This document shows positions 7,818 through 16,279 of a stretch of 28,741 nt of DNA, one piece after another. Each line of letters opens with the position of its first letter. Positions within the stretch are counted from its first letter, which is position 1. Position numbers and translations under genes: made by a program. The stretch covers positions 1 through 28,741 of the forward strand of contig CAYUZB010000041.1 of NCBI GenBank assembly GCA_964449565.1, written 5' to 3'. Source of the DNA: Granulosicoccus sp964449565. GTDB lineage: Bacteria > Pseudomonadota > Gammaproteobacteria > Granulosicoccales > Granulosicoccaceae. The notes under the pieces are model-generated. The model was not told the DNA's origin. It saw only the letters and a program-made list of their open reading frames with translations, and did not search any database.

Positions 7818-8393
7818 ATGGAAACGGTATTGCAATTGCTCCGAGACTACGGGACGGCAGTGTATCTCATCCTGTTTTTATACTGCGCTTTAAAAAGTGG
7901 CGCGTTGCCGTTGTTTGGAGGCTATGCCGCACAACAAGGCGCTCTTGATCCGTTTTGGGTGGCAGGTGCAGCCTTTGCAGGTGGGTATCTTGGCGATGAA
8001 CTGCGCTTCTTTCTAGCAAGAAAATACGGCGAAATATTGGTAAAGAACCGCCCTCGACTGGCCTCATGGCTGGGCAAAGCCAAACTGATGCTTGAACACT
8101 ACGGCACTACCTATATTTTTCTGTATCGGTACCCAAAGGGAATGCGAACCATCGGTGCTTTTCCTGTTGGACTGACCAGCATGGGCTGGTCGACTTTCAC
8201 TACACTGAATGCGGCCTCAGCACTTGTGTGGGTCGTCATTCTGGTCGGTTCAGGCTATGTCTTTGGCAGTGCTATCGACAAGTTGGTCTCCAACAACTGG
8301 GGTGTTGCCAGTATCGTGATGCTCGGTTTATTCGTTCTGCTTACATTCTTTGCATGGCGCCGATTGACGCAGGTGGGGCAGGTAAAGCCGTGA
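7818..8393 (+). CDS. DedA-family membrane protein
   Basis: 191-residue multi-helix inner-membrane protein. The family signature is clear: GGYLGDELRFFLARKYG (about residues 55-71) and YRYPKGMRTIGAFPVGLTSMGW (about 101-122), with acidic and basic residues inside hydrophobic stretches. Some DedA proteins return undecaprenyl phosphate across the inner membrane for reuse in wall synthesis. It starts 12 bases after the CDF stop and so belongs to the metal-induced operon. In the Cupriavidus pbr system a C55-PP phosphatase (PbrB) accompanies the lead pump, so a carrier-lipid protein here may have a parallel role; that is inference. Confidence 0.87.
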   Translation: METVLQLLRDYGTAVYLILFLYCALKSGALPLFGGYAAQQGALDPFWVAGAAFAGGYLGDELRFFLARKYGEILVKNRPRLASWLGKAKLMLEHYGTTYIFLYRYPKGMRTIGAFPVGLTSMGWSTFTTLNAASALVWVVILVGSGYVFGSAIDKLVSNNWGVASIVMLGLFVLLTFFAWRRLTQVGQVKP

Positions 8394-8401
8394 GCAAGCC
8401 G

Positions 8402-8429
8402 ACTGACGCTCATGTCCTTGAGAGTCAGT
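8402..8429 (+). terminator. Strong hairpin after dedA
   Basis: ACTGAC-g-CTC and GAG-a-GTCAGT pair as a 9-bp stem with one internal mismatch around an 8-base loop, 8 bases after the dedA stop. No T-run follows, so termination would be inefficient or the hairpin stabilises the upstream message. Confidence 0.4.
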
Positions 8430-8453
8430 TGACATAGTGATGATGCGTGCCAA

Positions 8454-8546
8454 ATGGAGCCATATTTTCGTCCGCTTTTAATGGTGGCACTGTTCCTGAT
8501 CGTTGTCATTGAAGAATCTTTTATTTTTAGTTTGAACGAGTTTTAG
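8454..8546 (+). CDS. Possible 30-residue single-helix membrane peptide
   Basis: ATG at 8454 opens a 30-codon frame starting MEPYFRPLLMVALFLIVVIEE, with one hydrophobic helix. Its start resembles the first residues of the ICMT-like protein at 22808 (MEPKYLPFFMM), so it could be the remnant of such a gene. No clear Shine-Dalgarno precedes it. It may be chance. Confidence 0.25.
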   Translation: MEPYFRPLLMVALFLIVVIEESFIFSLNEF

Positions 8547-8610
8547 CGCTTTGGGTCATCAAATGATAGGTGTTTTTGATCCGATACTATTATCGGTAAA
8601 CGTGTACGTC

Positions 8611-9198
8611 ATGAAACAACCGACTTCCATCAACTCAGCACCAAAAGCGGGGCTACCATTGCGACGGCGAAACCTGCTTGTCAAGTTCGTACCGCTGGTA
8701 GTGTTTCTCGGCTTGAGCGTGATGCTGTGGCTTGGTCTTCGTGAAGACCCGTCACGTTTGCCTTCTCCGTTGATTGAAAAAAAGGTGCCGTCTTTTACTC
8801 TACCAGCGCTTGAGGGCCGTCCGCCAAAGCTTGCCAGTGACGACTTGACCGGTCAGGTTTCATTGGTGAATGTTTTCGCCTCCTGGTGTGTCGCTTGTCT
8901 TCAAGAACACCCCTTGTTCATGGATCTACAAGGTGTGGTACCGATTCACGGCATCAACTATAAGGACGATCAGGCTGACGCCTTGTCATGGCTTATGAAA
9001 CACGGTGATCCTTATGCGCGAATAGGTACCGATCTCGAGGGTCGCGTGGGCATTGACTGGGGCGTCTACGGCGTACCTGAAACCTACGTGATAGATCAAT
9101 CTGGAATTATAAAATACAAGCACATCGGTCCCATCCTGACATCCGACTGGACGGAAACTATATGGCCATTGATACAGAAACTGAAACGTGATAACTAA
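8611..9198 (+). CDS. DsbE/CcmG-like membrane-anchored thioredoxin
   Basis: 195-residue periplasmic thioredoxin-fold reductase with an N-terminal anchor (residues about 22-42). Active site CVAC is at 93-96 in FASWCVACLQEHP. The GVYGVPETYVID block holds the cis-Pro and matches CcmG/DsbE, which reduce apocytochrome c before heme attachment. The frame is open upstream to a TTG at 8551, but the ATG at 8611 places the anchor as expected. There is no obvious Shine-Dalgarno. It is followed 15 bases later by a second TlpA-like gene, and CcdA, the usual electron donor for such proteins, is encoded at 11292. It could supply the many c-type cytochromes of this region; partner choice is inferred. Confidence 0.88.
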   Translation: MKQPTSINSAPKAGLPLRRRNLLVKFVPLVVFLGLSVMLWLGLREDPSRLPSPLIEKKVPSFTLPALEGRPPKLASDDLTGQVSLVNVFASWCVACLQEHPLFMDLQGVVPIHGINYKDDQADALSWLMKHGDPYARIGTDLEGRVGIDWGVYGVPETYVIDQSGIIKYKHIGPILTSDWTETIWPLIQKLKRDN

Positions 9199-9213
9199 TC
9201 TGGAGTTGGGTTC

Positions 9214-9801
9214 ATGATCTTACGAACACTGCTGATAGGTGTTCTCTTAATGATCGTGTCGGGCGTGACAACTGTAGTATTGGTATCATTTTTCTCGGCT
9301 GAGCAGACCTTAACACCTAATTCATCCGAGTCGGTAATAAGCACATCATTGCGCTTTCCTATTCATGAAGAACCGAAACCGCTGCCGGCACTGTCATTCG
9401 TAGACGGTAACAAGCAAAAAAGAACACTGGCATCGTTCAAGGAGAAGCTGGTGCTACTGAACATCTGGGCAACCTGGTGTGGACCCTGCCGAGAGGAGAT
9501 GCCCACACTAGATCGATTGCAAGTACAACTTGGCAGCAAGGCATTCGAAGTTGTTGCGCTGTCGATCGATAACACAGTAGTCACAACGATAGATAAATTC
9601 TACGAAGAGCTCAACCTTGATGCGCTGGCAGTCTATGTCGATCCAACCGGCAGCGCTATGACCATACTGAACGTGAAGGGCATCCCTGCCACCCTTCTGA
9701 TCAGCCCACAGGGAAAAGAAATCGGCCGTATGCTGGGCCCCGCCGAATGGGACGCACCAGAAATCGTTGAAACCATTCGACAGTATCTTCCTGCCGAGTG
9801 A
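9214..9801 (+). CDS. TlpA-like thiol:disulfide oxidoreductase
   Basis: 195-residue membrane-anchored periplasmic thioredoxin of the TlpA/ResA group. Anchor helix about residues 3-26; active site WCGPC with Cys89 and Cys92 in NIWATWCGPCREEMP; cis-Pro region VKGIPATLLIS. A GGAG Shine-Dalgarno lies upstream of the ATG, which starts 15 bases after the DsbE-like gene, so the two are co-transcribed. TlpA proteins reduce cysteines of copper chaperones (including SCO), of the CuA site or of apocytochromes. A SCO protein is encoded at 16280, making it a plausible partner, which I infer from context only. Confidence 0.9.
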   Translation: MILRTLLIGVLLMIVSGVTTVVLVSFFSAEQTLTPNSSESVISTSLRFPIHEEPKPLPALSFVDGNKQKRTLASFKEKLVLLNIWATWCGPCREEMPTLDRLQVQLGSKAFEVVALSIDNTVVTTIDKFYEELNLDALAVYVDPTGSAMTILNVKGIPATLLISPQGKEIGRMLGPAEWDAPEIVETIRQYLPAE

Positions 9802-10383
9802 CGACATGAGTATCGAGAATACCATCAGTAAAAATACGTCTATCTGTTACGGACATGGTAGTTCGTCGGGGCATCGAAAGTGCTAAACCATAAGGCTGCT
9901 GAATGCTAATTCTCCTGATAGCAATGCTTTTAATTTGAGTTGATAGGTGAGTGAGAAAACTGTATTCCATCGCGGTGATTCGATTCTTGGTTTCGTACAC
10001 TCAATGTGCCGAGTACCACATTCCGCTACGTCACAGACGAGCATATAAACAAGTGCCACCGCGTTGGCACATATTTGGATCAATAAATATAATTGAGATC
10101 GTCACAACACAGACTCCGAGTTTGCACAGCACATGGCCAATCATTGATCGTGCAGATCACATGTCATCGGACCGTTGTTCTGTCAAAGTCTGGTGCTGGT
10201 GGGAGATATCGCAGTGATTGGAGCAAGTAAGGCGCGGCTAAACGGAGACAGCTCTGCACCCGAGGGAGCGGCTCCGATGGCCCGGTCGTTCGTGCCTTGC
10301 GTGCGTTACCGAAACCGTTCGCTCGACATCGGAACGCGTGAGTTACGCCCGGTACACAGCGTTGGTAGTGTCACCGCAGGCAT
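9802..10383. other. 582-base gap with no recognisable gene
   Basis: Only short frames occur here, none similar to a family I know. An ATG at 9904 gives an 11-codon hydrophobic leader that stops at once, perhaps the stub of a lost exported protein. A perfect hairpin, GTGCCA (10053-10058) and TGGCAC (10065-10070) with a 6-base loop, could end transcription from the TlpA gene. The stretch looks like decayed coding sequence. I found no clear promoter for lspA. Confidence 0.5.
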
Positions 10384-10893
10384 ATGCCAATGAGTTGGCC
10401 AGCGCTTGGTTCCGCGGTCGTTCGCACCAGCATTGTGGTGTTTGTTACCCTGCTTGATCAGGCAACCAAGCTGTGGATCGACGGCACGCTTGCGTTGTAC
10501 GAGCGCATCCCTATAACTTCGTTTTTCAACATCACCAAGGCTTACAACTCGGGTGCCGCATTCAGCTTCCTAAGCGAGGCGGGTGGTTGGCAGCGGTGGT
10601 TCCTCACCAGTGTTAGCACCGTCGTCAGCATCGTACTGGTCGGCTGGCTGTGGCGAATGCCAGCACGCGAACGCTGGCTTGGTGTTGCTATCGCTCTCGT
10701 GCTTGGTGGAGCGCTCGGAAATCTGATCGATCGCGTGCTGTACGGTCATGTCGTCGACTCCATCCAGGTGTACTGGCGTGACTGGTACTTTCCCACGTTC
10801 AATGCCGCTGACATTGGGATCACTTGCGGTGCAGCGATGCTGATCGTTCTCTCTCTGTTCGAAAAGCCCGAAGAGCGCACATCTGCACATTGA
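10384..10893 (+). CDS. lspA: Signal peptidase II (lipoprotein signal peptidase)
   Basis: 169-residue inner-membrane aspartic protease that removes signal peptides from diacylated prolipoproteins. All family motifs are present: YNSGAAFSFL, GGALGNLIDR with catalytic Asp116, and FNAADIG with catalytic Asp143, at nearly the same positions as in E. coli LspA (114, 141). Four membrane helices fit. A start two codons on (10390) is possible. The protein is full length with no missing residue. Lead-resistance operons of the pbr type also carry a signal peptidase II (PbrC) beside the pump, so an accessory lspA in a metal island has precedent. The genome should also hold a core lspA elsewhere, but that lies outside the window. 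Confidence 0.95.
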   Translation: MPMSWPALGSAVVRTSIVVFVTLLDQATKLWIDGTLALYERIPITSFFNITKAYNSGAAFSFLSEAGGWQRWFLTSVSTVVSIVLVGWLWRMPARERWLGVAIALVLGGALGNLIDRVLYGHVVDSIQVYWRDWYFPTFNAADIGITCGAAMLIVLSLFEKPEERTSAH

Positions 10894-11291
10894 TGCAGCG
10901 GACATCGACACCCTTAATGCAAATACTGCTCGCCAATCCATGTGTATTCAAATAACACTCCATCGAAGCACTGCTCCGCCGAAATTCATTGCCGGTAAGA
11001 GATCTCGTCATGCCGAATCGGGAATGGAGGTTAACCGCCTTGGTGCTAGCGCCAATCGTTCTGCTGCAAAATCGTGAGTAATCATGTTGACAATAGGTTT
11101 GGGTGTCGGTAACACCGTGTTTGGTGAGTTGCCTACCATCGCTATTCACAAGAGGTGGGGCGGCTCAATATGGATGCCGAGCGTTCTGATCGTCAACACC
11201 CGGCAGTCCCCACCGTTGCAGTGGATCCTGATTCCAGGATTAGCACTCACCTCGGCGTCTGACCCGTTTCAACAACCATCCGAGTCACAGC
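10894..11291. other. 398-base gap with no recognisable gene
   Basis: A 72-codon frame from an ATG at 11084 runs into ccdA but has no recognisable domain, no Shine-Dalgarno and an unlikely composition. I see no promoter or terminator that I would defend. It probably holds decayed sequence left by loss of genes between lspA and ccdA. Confidence 0.5.
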
Positions 11292-12035
11292 ATGTCACCT
11301 GAGATCGCCGGTATTGGCATTGTCGCTGCGTTTCTGGCTGGCGCTATCTCCTTTCTTTCCCCCTGTGTGCTGCCGTTGGTTCCTGGTTATGTTTCCTTCA
11401 TCGCGGGCCAGACAGATCAGACACTTGAACAGCGGACCGAATTTGCAGCGCGATTGCGTGCAGTGGGTCTGAGTCTGTGCTTCGTACTGGGCTTCTCGAC
11501 GGTGTTCATCTTGCTTGGCGCGGGGGTTGGTGTATTGGGACGTGTTTTGCTGAGTTGGCGGAACGAACTGAGCCTGATCGGCGGGGGGGTCATCGTTGTC
11601 TTTGGTTTGTCGATGCTCGGTGTTTTGCCCTTTGGCGCACTACTTCGAGATACCCGAACTCACCTTGATATACCCGGCGGGCGTCCCTGGGGTGCTTACC
11701 TGCTTGGTTTGGCTTTTGCCTTTGGTTGGACCCCCTGTATCGGCCCCATACTCGGTGCCATCCTCACCGTCGGAGCCACCACAACTCAAGCAACGGAAGG
11801 GATCTGGTTGTTGTCCATTTACTCGGCCGGCCTTGGTGTTCCGTTTTTAGTAACTGCCGTGTTCACTGACACGATTGCACGCCGGATCGGGGCGATCGGT
11901 CGTGCTGGCCGCATGCTCTACAAGCTTGCAGGTGTCGTCATGGTGCTCATGGGGATTGCCATCATGACCGGGCAACTCACGCGTTTTGCCTACTGGCTGC
12001 TCCAGACGTTTCCAATACTTGGGAGAATCGGCTAG
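11292..12035 (+). CDS. ccdA: CcdA-type cytochrome c biogenesis / thiol electron transporter
   Basis: 247-residue protein with six predicted membrane helices that carries electrons from cytoplasmic thioredoxin to periplasmic thiol proteins. The two redox cysteines lie in the diagnostic internal-repeat motifs SPCVLPLVPGY (Cys25) and GWTPCIGPILGA (Cys149). It lacks the extra DsbD domains, so it is the short CcdA form. Its expected partners, a DsbE-like and a TlpA-like protein, are encoded at 8611 and 9214 on the same strand. The gene converges with the DUF4340 frame. No strong Shine-Dalgarno is seen before the ATG. Confidence 0.93.
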   Translation: MSPEIAGIGIVAAFLAGAISFLSPCVLPLVPGYVSFIAGQTDQTLEQRTEFAARLRAVGLSLCFVLGFSTVFILLGAGVGVLGRVLLSWRNELSLIGGGVIVVFGLSMLGVLPFGALLRDTRTHLDIPGGRPWGAYLLGLAFAFGWTPCIGPILGAILTVGATTTQATEGIWLLSIYSAGLGVPFLVTAVFTDTIARRIGAIGRAGRMLYKLAGVVMVLMGIAIMTGQLTRFAYWLLQTFPILGRIG

Positions 12036-12103
12036 TGGTATCTTTCAGTGCGACGTACCCGTGTCGCACCGGAATAGTTATGGTAGGCGCACTCGCTACC
12101 TCT

Positions 12104-13207
12104 CTATTCAGATTCTTCCACTTGTTTGGCGGGTACTTCGATCTCTTGCTTGGTAAAGGATCCTTCAGGGTCCGACCGCTCTACGTTAGAATCCACTGGT
12201 TGGCTCGTGTTTCGTTCAGCTGTGGAAACTACCAACACCGTGTCTTTGTTGAATTTACTTAGCGTGTCGAAGAGCGATGGTGCCACCGTGAATTCGCCGG
12301 CAATGTCGCTGCGAGCTGCAACGACATCATCACCCTGTCGCTTCAGACTCAGAACGAGCGCGTTATCTCCACTACCCACTGTTAGCTCAAGTGCATCGTT
12401 CTCCACCTTGTTCAGGGCTGCCTCTGTCAGGCTTGTTTCTGACTCTTGATCAAGCTCGGCATTCGTGCCCTCACTAGCAGCGATAGAGCCATTAACAATG
12501 CCCGTTACGGTCAACCCCTGCAGCGCGCTGATGATCGAACCGAACTGATCGGTCACCACTTTATGAGTGTCGGCTTGAGCTGCCGGTTCGACGATGCGCC
12601 ACGTATCGTCCTCTCTCAAGAGGTCTATACCGGGTCCGCGCAGACTATCGACTGTATCGTATGCTAATAGCTGTTTGTCCAGCCAGTCGTCGGAGCTCAA
12701 AGGCAAATCGAACACGTTGACACGTGCAGCGTAGATAACCTGTTCGCCTGCTTTGCGCAAGTGCGCCTTGCGAAAGCCCGGCGAAGAGCCGAGATACAGC
12801 TCGGCCACCTGTTGATCACCTTGCTTTAAACGCAGACGCCGCTGACACACGGTGTCCGCTACCTCCAGCTGTTCCTGAGCGCTTTCCGTGGTGGCGACCG
12901 GCAAGCCAGGTGACAGAGAAGCCAGGGTATCGATGATTCCGTCCACCTTGAGCGCATCGGCTGGATAAGCGGGGGCACCGGCTATTTCCCAACCGTTGCT
13001 GGTTCTCTTCAACATCACACTCTCGCCGTCGCCTTCACCGCCATCGATAACCAACTTATCGACCGCTTCCACATCCAGACTGACGACCTGGCTCGATGAT
13101 ACAAAATCTGCCCCATCATTCGACGGCCAAAGCAGTGCACCGGCATCGCGTTCCTTTTTTGTGCCTGTGGGGAGTGGCCGGCTGTCTTCAACTTTCGGTC
13201 CGCGCAA
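12104..13207 (-). pseudogene. DUF4340 protein, 5'-truncated
   Basis: The frame matches DUF4340 envelope proteins along most of its length: AVDKLVIDGGEGDGESVMLKR, LPVATTESAQEQLEVAD and the strongly conserved ELYLGSSPGFRKAHLR and LPLSSDDWLDKQLLAYD. The usual N-terminal membrane anchor of about 30 residues is missing. The frame opens only with a TTG at 13207, and its first 15-20 codons lie on the complement of conserved M23 peptidase sequence, so they are not real DUF4340 coding. The true break is near 13140-13160. No ATG precedes the conserved part. DUF4340 proteins often accompany ABC-2/GldG-like exporters, which are absent here. It is probably a remnant of a divergent pair damaged by a deletion. 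Confidence 0.7.
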
Positions 13208-13655
13208 GCATCCAATCTACGCCGACGTGCGCTTGCATGTGGGCGTAGACTTTGCCGCTGCGCTCGGCGCGCCGATCGTAACGACGGCATCAGGCGACGT
13301 CTCGTTCATCGGCTGGCGCTCAGGATACGGCCGCGTTGTTGAGATCTCTCATGGCTCGGACATAATTATCCGATACGCCCACCTGAACGCTGTGGCCGAA
13401 GGTCTGGCGCTCGGTGATCGAGTGTCCACAGGCACTATAATTGGCGAGGTAGGAGAAACGGGCACTACCACCAGTCCGAATCTGCACTACGAGGTGCGTG
13501 TTGCCGATCAGCCCGTTGACCCGTTACTCGGGACGATCGATTTGTCCTCTGATGCAGGAGCGCAGAATGCTACGACCCAACTCGCCGTGTCGAGAACGCG
13601 CTTCGCCACGACGCTAGATGGACCTGGGCCGGGGCTGGTGGCTGAACGTTCGTGA
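13161..13655 (+). pseudogene. M23-family peptidase domain, 5'-truncated
   Basis: LytM-like peptidoglycan endopeptidase domain: SGRLSSTFGPRKHPI, HVGVDFAAALGAPIV with the first zinc ligands His and Asp, GYGRVVEISHG, RYAHLN and SPNLHYEVR. The usual catalytic pair HLH is NLH here: the second zinc-ligand His is kept but the preceding catalytic His is Asn. The N-terminal signal and stalk are missing. The only nearby start is a GTG at 13161; the frame also runs upstream to a TTG at 12996 on the complement of DUF4340 coding. Without a signal peptide it could not reach the periplasm. It meets the truncated DUF4340 gene head to head, suggesting one deletion removed both 5' ends. Confidence 0.7.
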
Positions 13656-13760
13656 GTGTGACGTATGTCGGACCAATAGCACCTGCACTGATTATTTCGG
13701 TTGGAGTGGCGCTGCTCTACCGTCATCTCTTCAGCGCCATGATAGCGATAGTAAAAAGCA

Positions 13761-13773
13761 CACATCAGATGTG
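13761..13773. repeat. 13-bp perfect palindrome
   Basis: CACATC-A-GATGTG lies between the convergent M23 fragment and the ICMT-like gene. It is too small to be a good terminator stem and may be a protein site or chance. Confidence 0.3.
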
Positions 13774-13812
13774 ATAGCGGAGCGCTAGAAAACTAAGTGC
13801 ATGAACTGCTTT

Positions 13813-14373
13813 CTAAAGATACCGTCTCACCTGCGACTTGTACGTCAGATAGGCTTCACCATAGTGTTCCTCCATCCATGTTTCCTCCGACAGTGGCGCA
13901 ACGAGTAATACAATAATCGTGGCCAATATGACGGGTAAGGCCACCAACGATGCGAATAGCAACGCCCAACCCAACAGCAACACGATGTCACATAGATACT
14001 GTGGGTTACGTGAGAAACGGTAAAGTCCGGTGGTTTTTAATGACCCTTTGGCACCGCCAGTTTGTTCTAACCCAAATCGAGCGACTTCATACCAAACGCC
14101 CACGTTGCCAAGCACAATCAGTGTAGCGCCTAGTCCAAAGCGTACTACGCGGGGTATCTCCCATTGGCCCCACCCGATCAGCCCCAAACCAAAAATGCTG
14201 ATAAGCAGCAGCAAGGTTGTTCCCCAGACGATTAGCGGTGTCGTGCGACTGTATCGGATCGGTGGCCAAATGCGTAACGTGGGTTGAGCTATTGACCATA
14301 CAATTGCACCAAGGGCAACGGCTGCGACGATAAGACCCATATACATCAGAAAGCTGGAAGTGACAGCTAACAT
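13813..14373 (-). CDS. ICMT/PEMT-like membrane methyltransferase (copy 1)
   Basis: 186-residue membrane protein of the isoprenylcysteine/phospholipid methyltransferase superfamily. About five hydrophobic helices precede the SAM-binding signature GLYRFSRNPQYL (about residues 127-138) and the terminal block PLSEETWMEEHYGEAYLTYKSQVRRYL. Bacterial members are common, but their substrates are mostly unknown; prenylated proteins are not expected in bacteria. It is the first of four such genes in this window and resembles copy 4 (25523) in its C-terminal end. It begins with an ATG 266 bases downstream of lnt on the same strand; I see no clear promoter in that gap. Confidence 0.85.
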   Translation of the reverse strand: MLAVTSSFLMYMGLIVAAVALGAIVWSIAQPTLRIWPPIRYSRTTPLIVWGTTLLLLISIFGLGLIGWGQWEIPRVVRFGLGATLIVLGNVGVWYEVARFGLEQTGGAKGSLKTTGLYRFSRNPQYLCDIVLLLGWALLFASLVALPVILATIIVLLVAPLSEETWMEEHYGEAYLTYKSQVRRYL

Positions 14374-14639
14374 AGTTGTGACCGCTTTGAGTATTGCATC
14401 TGCACAGGTACTGTTTGATGGTCCGATAAAGTTCGAACGGTGCTCTTGATGAATAAAGGTAAGAAGAGCGGCGTCACGACTCTGTTAACTTGTAACTCGA
14501 TCTGTTGCATCTGACGACGAGACCACGACGATTTTTATACTTACCAGGAAAACGGTGTCACCTTCAATCAAGGGGATCTTAAACGCGAGCGACCACTGGC
14601 CCGATTGTAAACCTTAGTATGGTTACCGGAATCATTAGC

Positions 14640-16163
14640 TTAACTGCGTGTCTGCGATAGTCTTCTGTGTCGGATGCAGGCGGCTATTACCAGCAGTAGT
14701 GCAACAACTTGCACCGGTAGATTTCCCGTGCGTGCGTAGGGTGTCGTGCCAGTGCGCGGGGTTACCATCACATCCAGATAATCTGATACACCCTGGGGTA
14801 TACGCCCGATGATTTCGCCTGTATGCGTGATTGCTGAGGATATGCCGGTATTGGTCACACGAATCAAGGGTCGACCCAATTCACGGGCGCGCATACGCGC
14901 CTTCTGTTCGTGTTGATAAGGTGCGACAGCCTCACCAAACCAGGCATCGTTGGAGACGTTGACCAACAACGTGGAAGCAGGTAACAGAGCCCTCATCTCC
15001 TCACCGAAGACATCTTCGTAACAGATTGAGACGCCGATTGATTCACCGGCGACATTAAGCGGTACATGGGGACCATCACCACGAGCAATATCTGTCCCCG
15101 GAATCTGTATGAAATCGGAGAACAATTCGATAAAGCCACGTAGTGGCACATATTCGCCAAAGGGTACCAGGTGTCGTTTGCGGTATACCTGCTGTGCGCC
15201 TCCGAGTTGTCGTACGGCGTTGTAGCTTGCCTCCCCCACGCGATCAAAACCACCTGCTAGAACATCAATATCACGTGCATCAAGCGCAGATATCGTTGGT
15301 TTTAAGTAGTTTTCAACTCGATTGAATCTAGTGGGGATCGCTGTCTCAGGCCAGACAACCAGATGGATGTTATCCGGCAGGTTCTCGATACTTAACCTTA
15401 TGTACTCGTCCAGCGAGCGCTTCAAGCGATCAGGATCAAACTTTACCGTCTGAGCAATACTGGCCTGTGTCATGCGGACGCCGAGTGCCTGACTTTTTGG
15501 CGTGGTGAAACTCGTAGCACTGGCCCAAACGGAGCATGTAGTCACACCTGCCACTATCCCAAGTGCTGCAATCCGGCTAGCGGGAGATACCGGACGAAAA
15601 ATGGACAGGAGCGACAGAGTCGATATCAACAGCACAAAGCCGATACCGTATACACCGATAACCGGTGCCAGCGAACCCAAAGGGCCTGTTGTCTGGCTAT
15701 AGCCGATCAGAATCCATGGGAAACCACCCATGAGAGTACCTCTGATCAGCTCGGAAAGCGTCCACAGTGCAGCAAATACAAAGGTATCGCTCAAGCGTGA
15801 ACCTGATTCCACGCCACCTTGCTGAAGCCGAGAGTATGCCCAAGCAACCATGGCTGGGAAGAGGCTCATGATCAGTATGAACAGCGCAGTCAGGAAGACG
15901 GCGAAGGAAGCAGCAGCTCCACCGAAAATGTGTAGGCTGTGATAAACCCAATTGACACCAAACCCATAGTAGCCAAGGCCAAAGGCCCAGCCGATAAGCG
16001 CAGCATGGGTAGGTGTTCGCCCTTGCAACAAGACGTATAGCAGCAACAGCGTGACAGGTGCCACAGGCCATAACCCTGTTGGTGCGAATGCAAGCACAAG
16101 TGCAGATCCACCGAGCAATGCGCTCAGGGCGGCTACCGGGAGCACCAAGGTAGGCGGGATCAT
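14640..16163 (-). CDS. lnt: Apolipoprotein N-acyltransferase
   Basis: 507-residue inner-membrane enzyme that adds the third acyl chain to lipoproteins after signal peptidase II has acted. The N-terminal part holds the membrane helices (with NWVYHSLH). The periplasmic nitrilase-like domain carries the full triad Glu273 in VVWPETAIP, Lys329 in YRKRHLVPFGEYVP and Cys381 in SICYEDVFGEE, near the E. coli positions 267, 335 and 387. The frame is open to a GTG at 16256, but the added residues are not like Lnt, so the ATG at 16163 is chosen. It follows sco by 116 bases on the same strand and may be the last part of that operon. With lspA at 10384 the island carries two of the three lipoprotein-maturation enzymes; lgt is not present. 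Confidence 0.94.
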   Translation of the reverse strand: MIPPTLVLPVAALSALLGGSALVLAFAPTGLWPVAPVTLLLLYVLLQGRTPTHAALIGWAFGLGYYGFGVNWVYHSLHIFGGAAASFAVFLTALFILIMSLFPAMVAWAYSRLQQGGVESGSRLSDTFVFAALWTLSELIRGTLMGGFPWILIGYSQTTGPLGSLAPVIGVYGIGFVLLISTLSLLSIFRPVSPASRIAALGIVAGVTTCSVWASATSFTTPKSQALGVRMTQASIAQTVKFDPDRLKRSLDEYIRLSIENLPDNIHLVVWPETAIPTRFNRVENYLKPTISALDARDIDVLAGGFDRVGEASYNAVRQLGGAQQVYRKRHLVPFGEYVPLRGFIELFSDFIQIPGTDIARGDGPHVPLNVAGESIGVSICYEDVFGEEMRALLPASTLLVNVSNDAWFGEAVAPYQHEQKARMRARELGRPLIRVTNTGISSAITHTGEIIGRIPQGVSDYLDVMVTPRTGTTPYARTGNLPVQVVALLLVIAACIRHRRLSQTRS

Positions 16164-16279
16164 ACTTCTCAAGAGGCTTTGTCTATTCTGGGGCAATGGA
16201 TCCAACTCGACGTACCGTGAAAACTCAGGGTGCCTTGTGTGTGGTACCTGAAACACGGCCCTGCAGTGTTTGTATGCGT

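Noticed and set aside
11084..11302. 72-codon frame before ccdA
   Set aside because: No recognisable domain or ribosome site, and it overlaps the ccdA start without a coupling arrangement.
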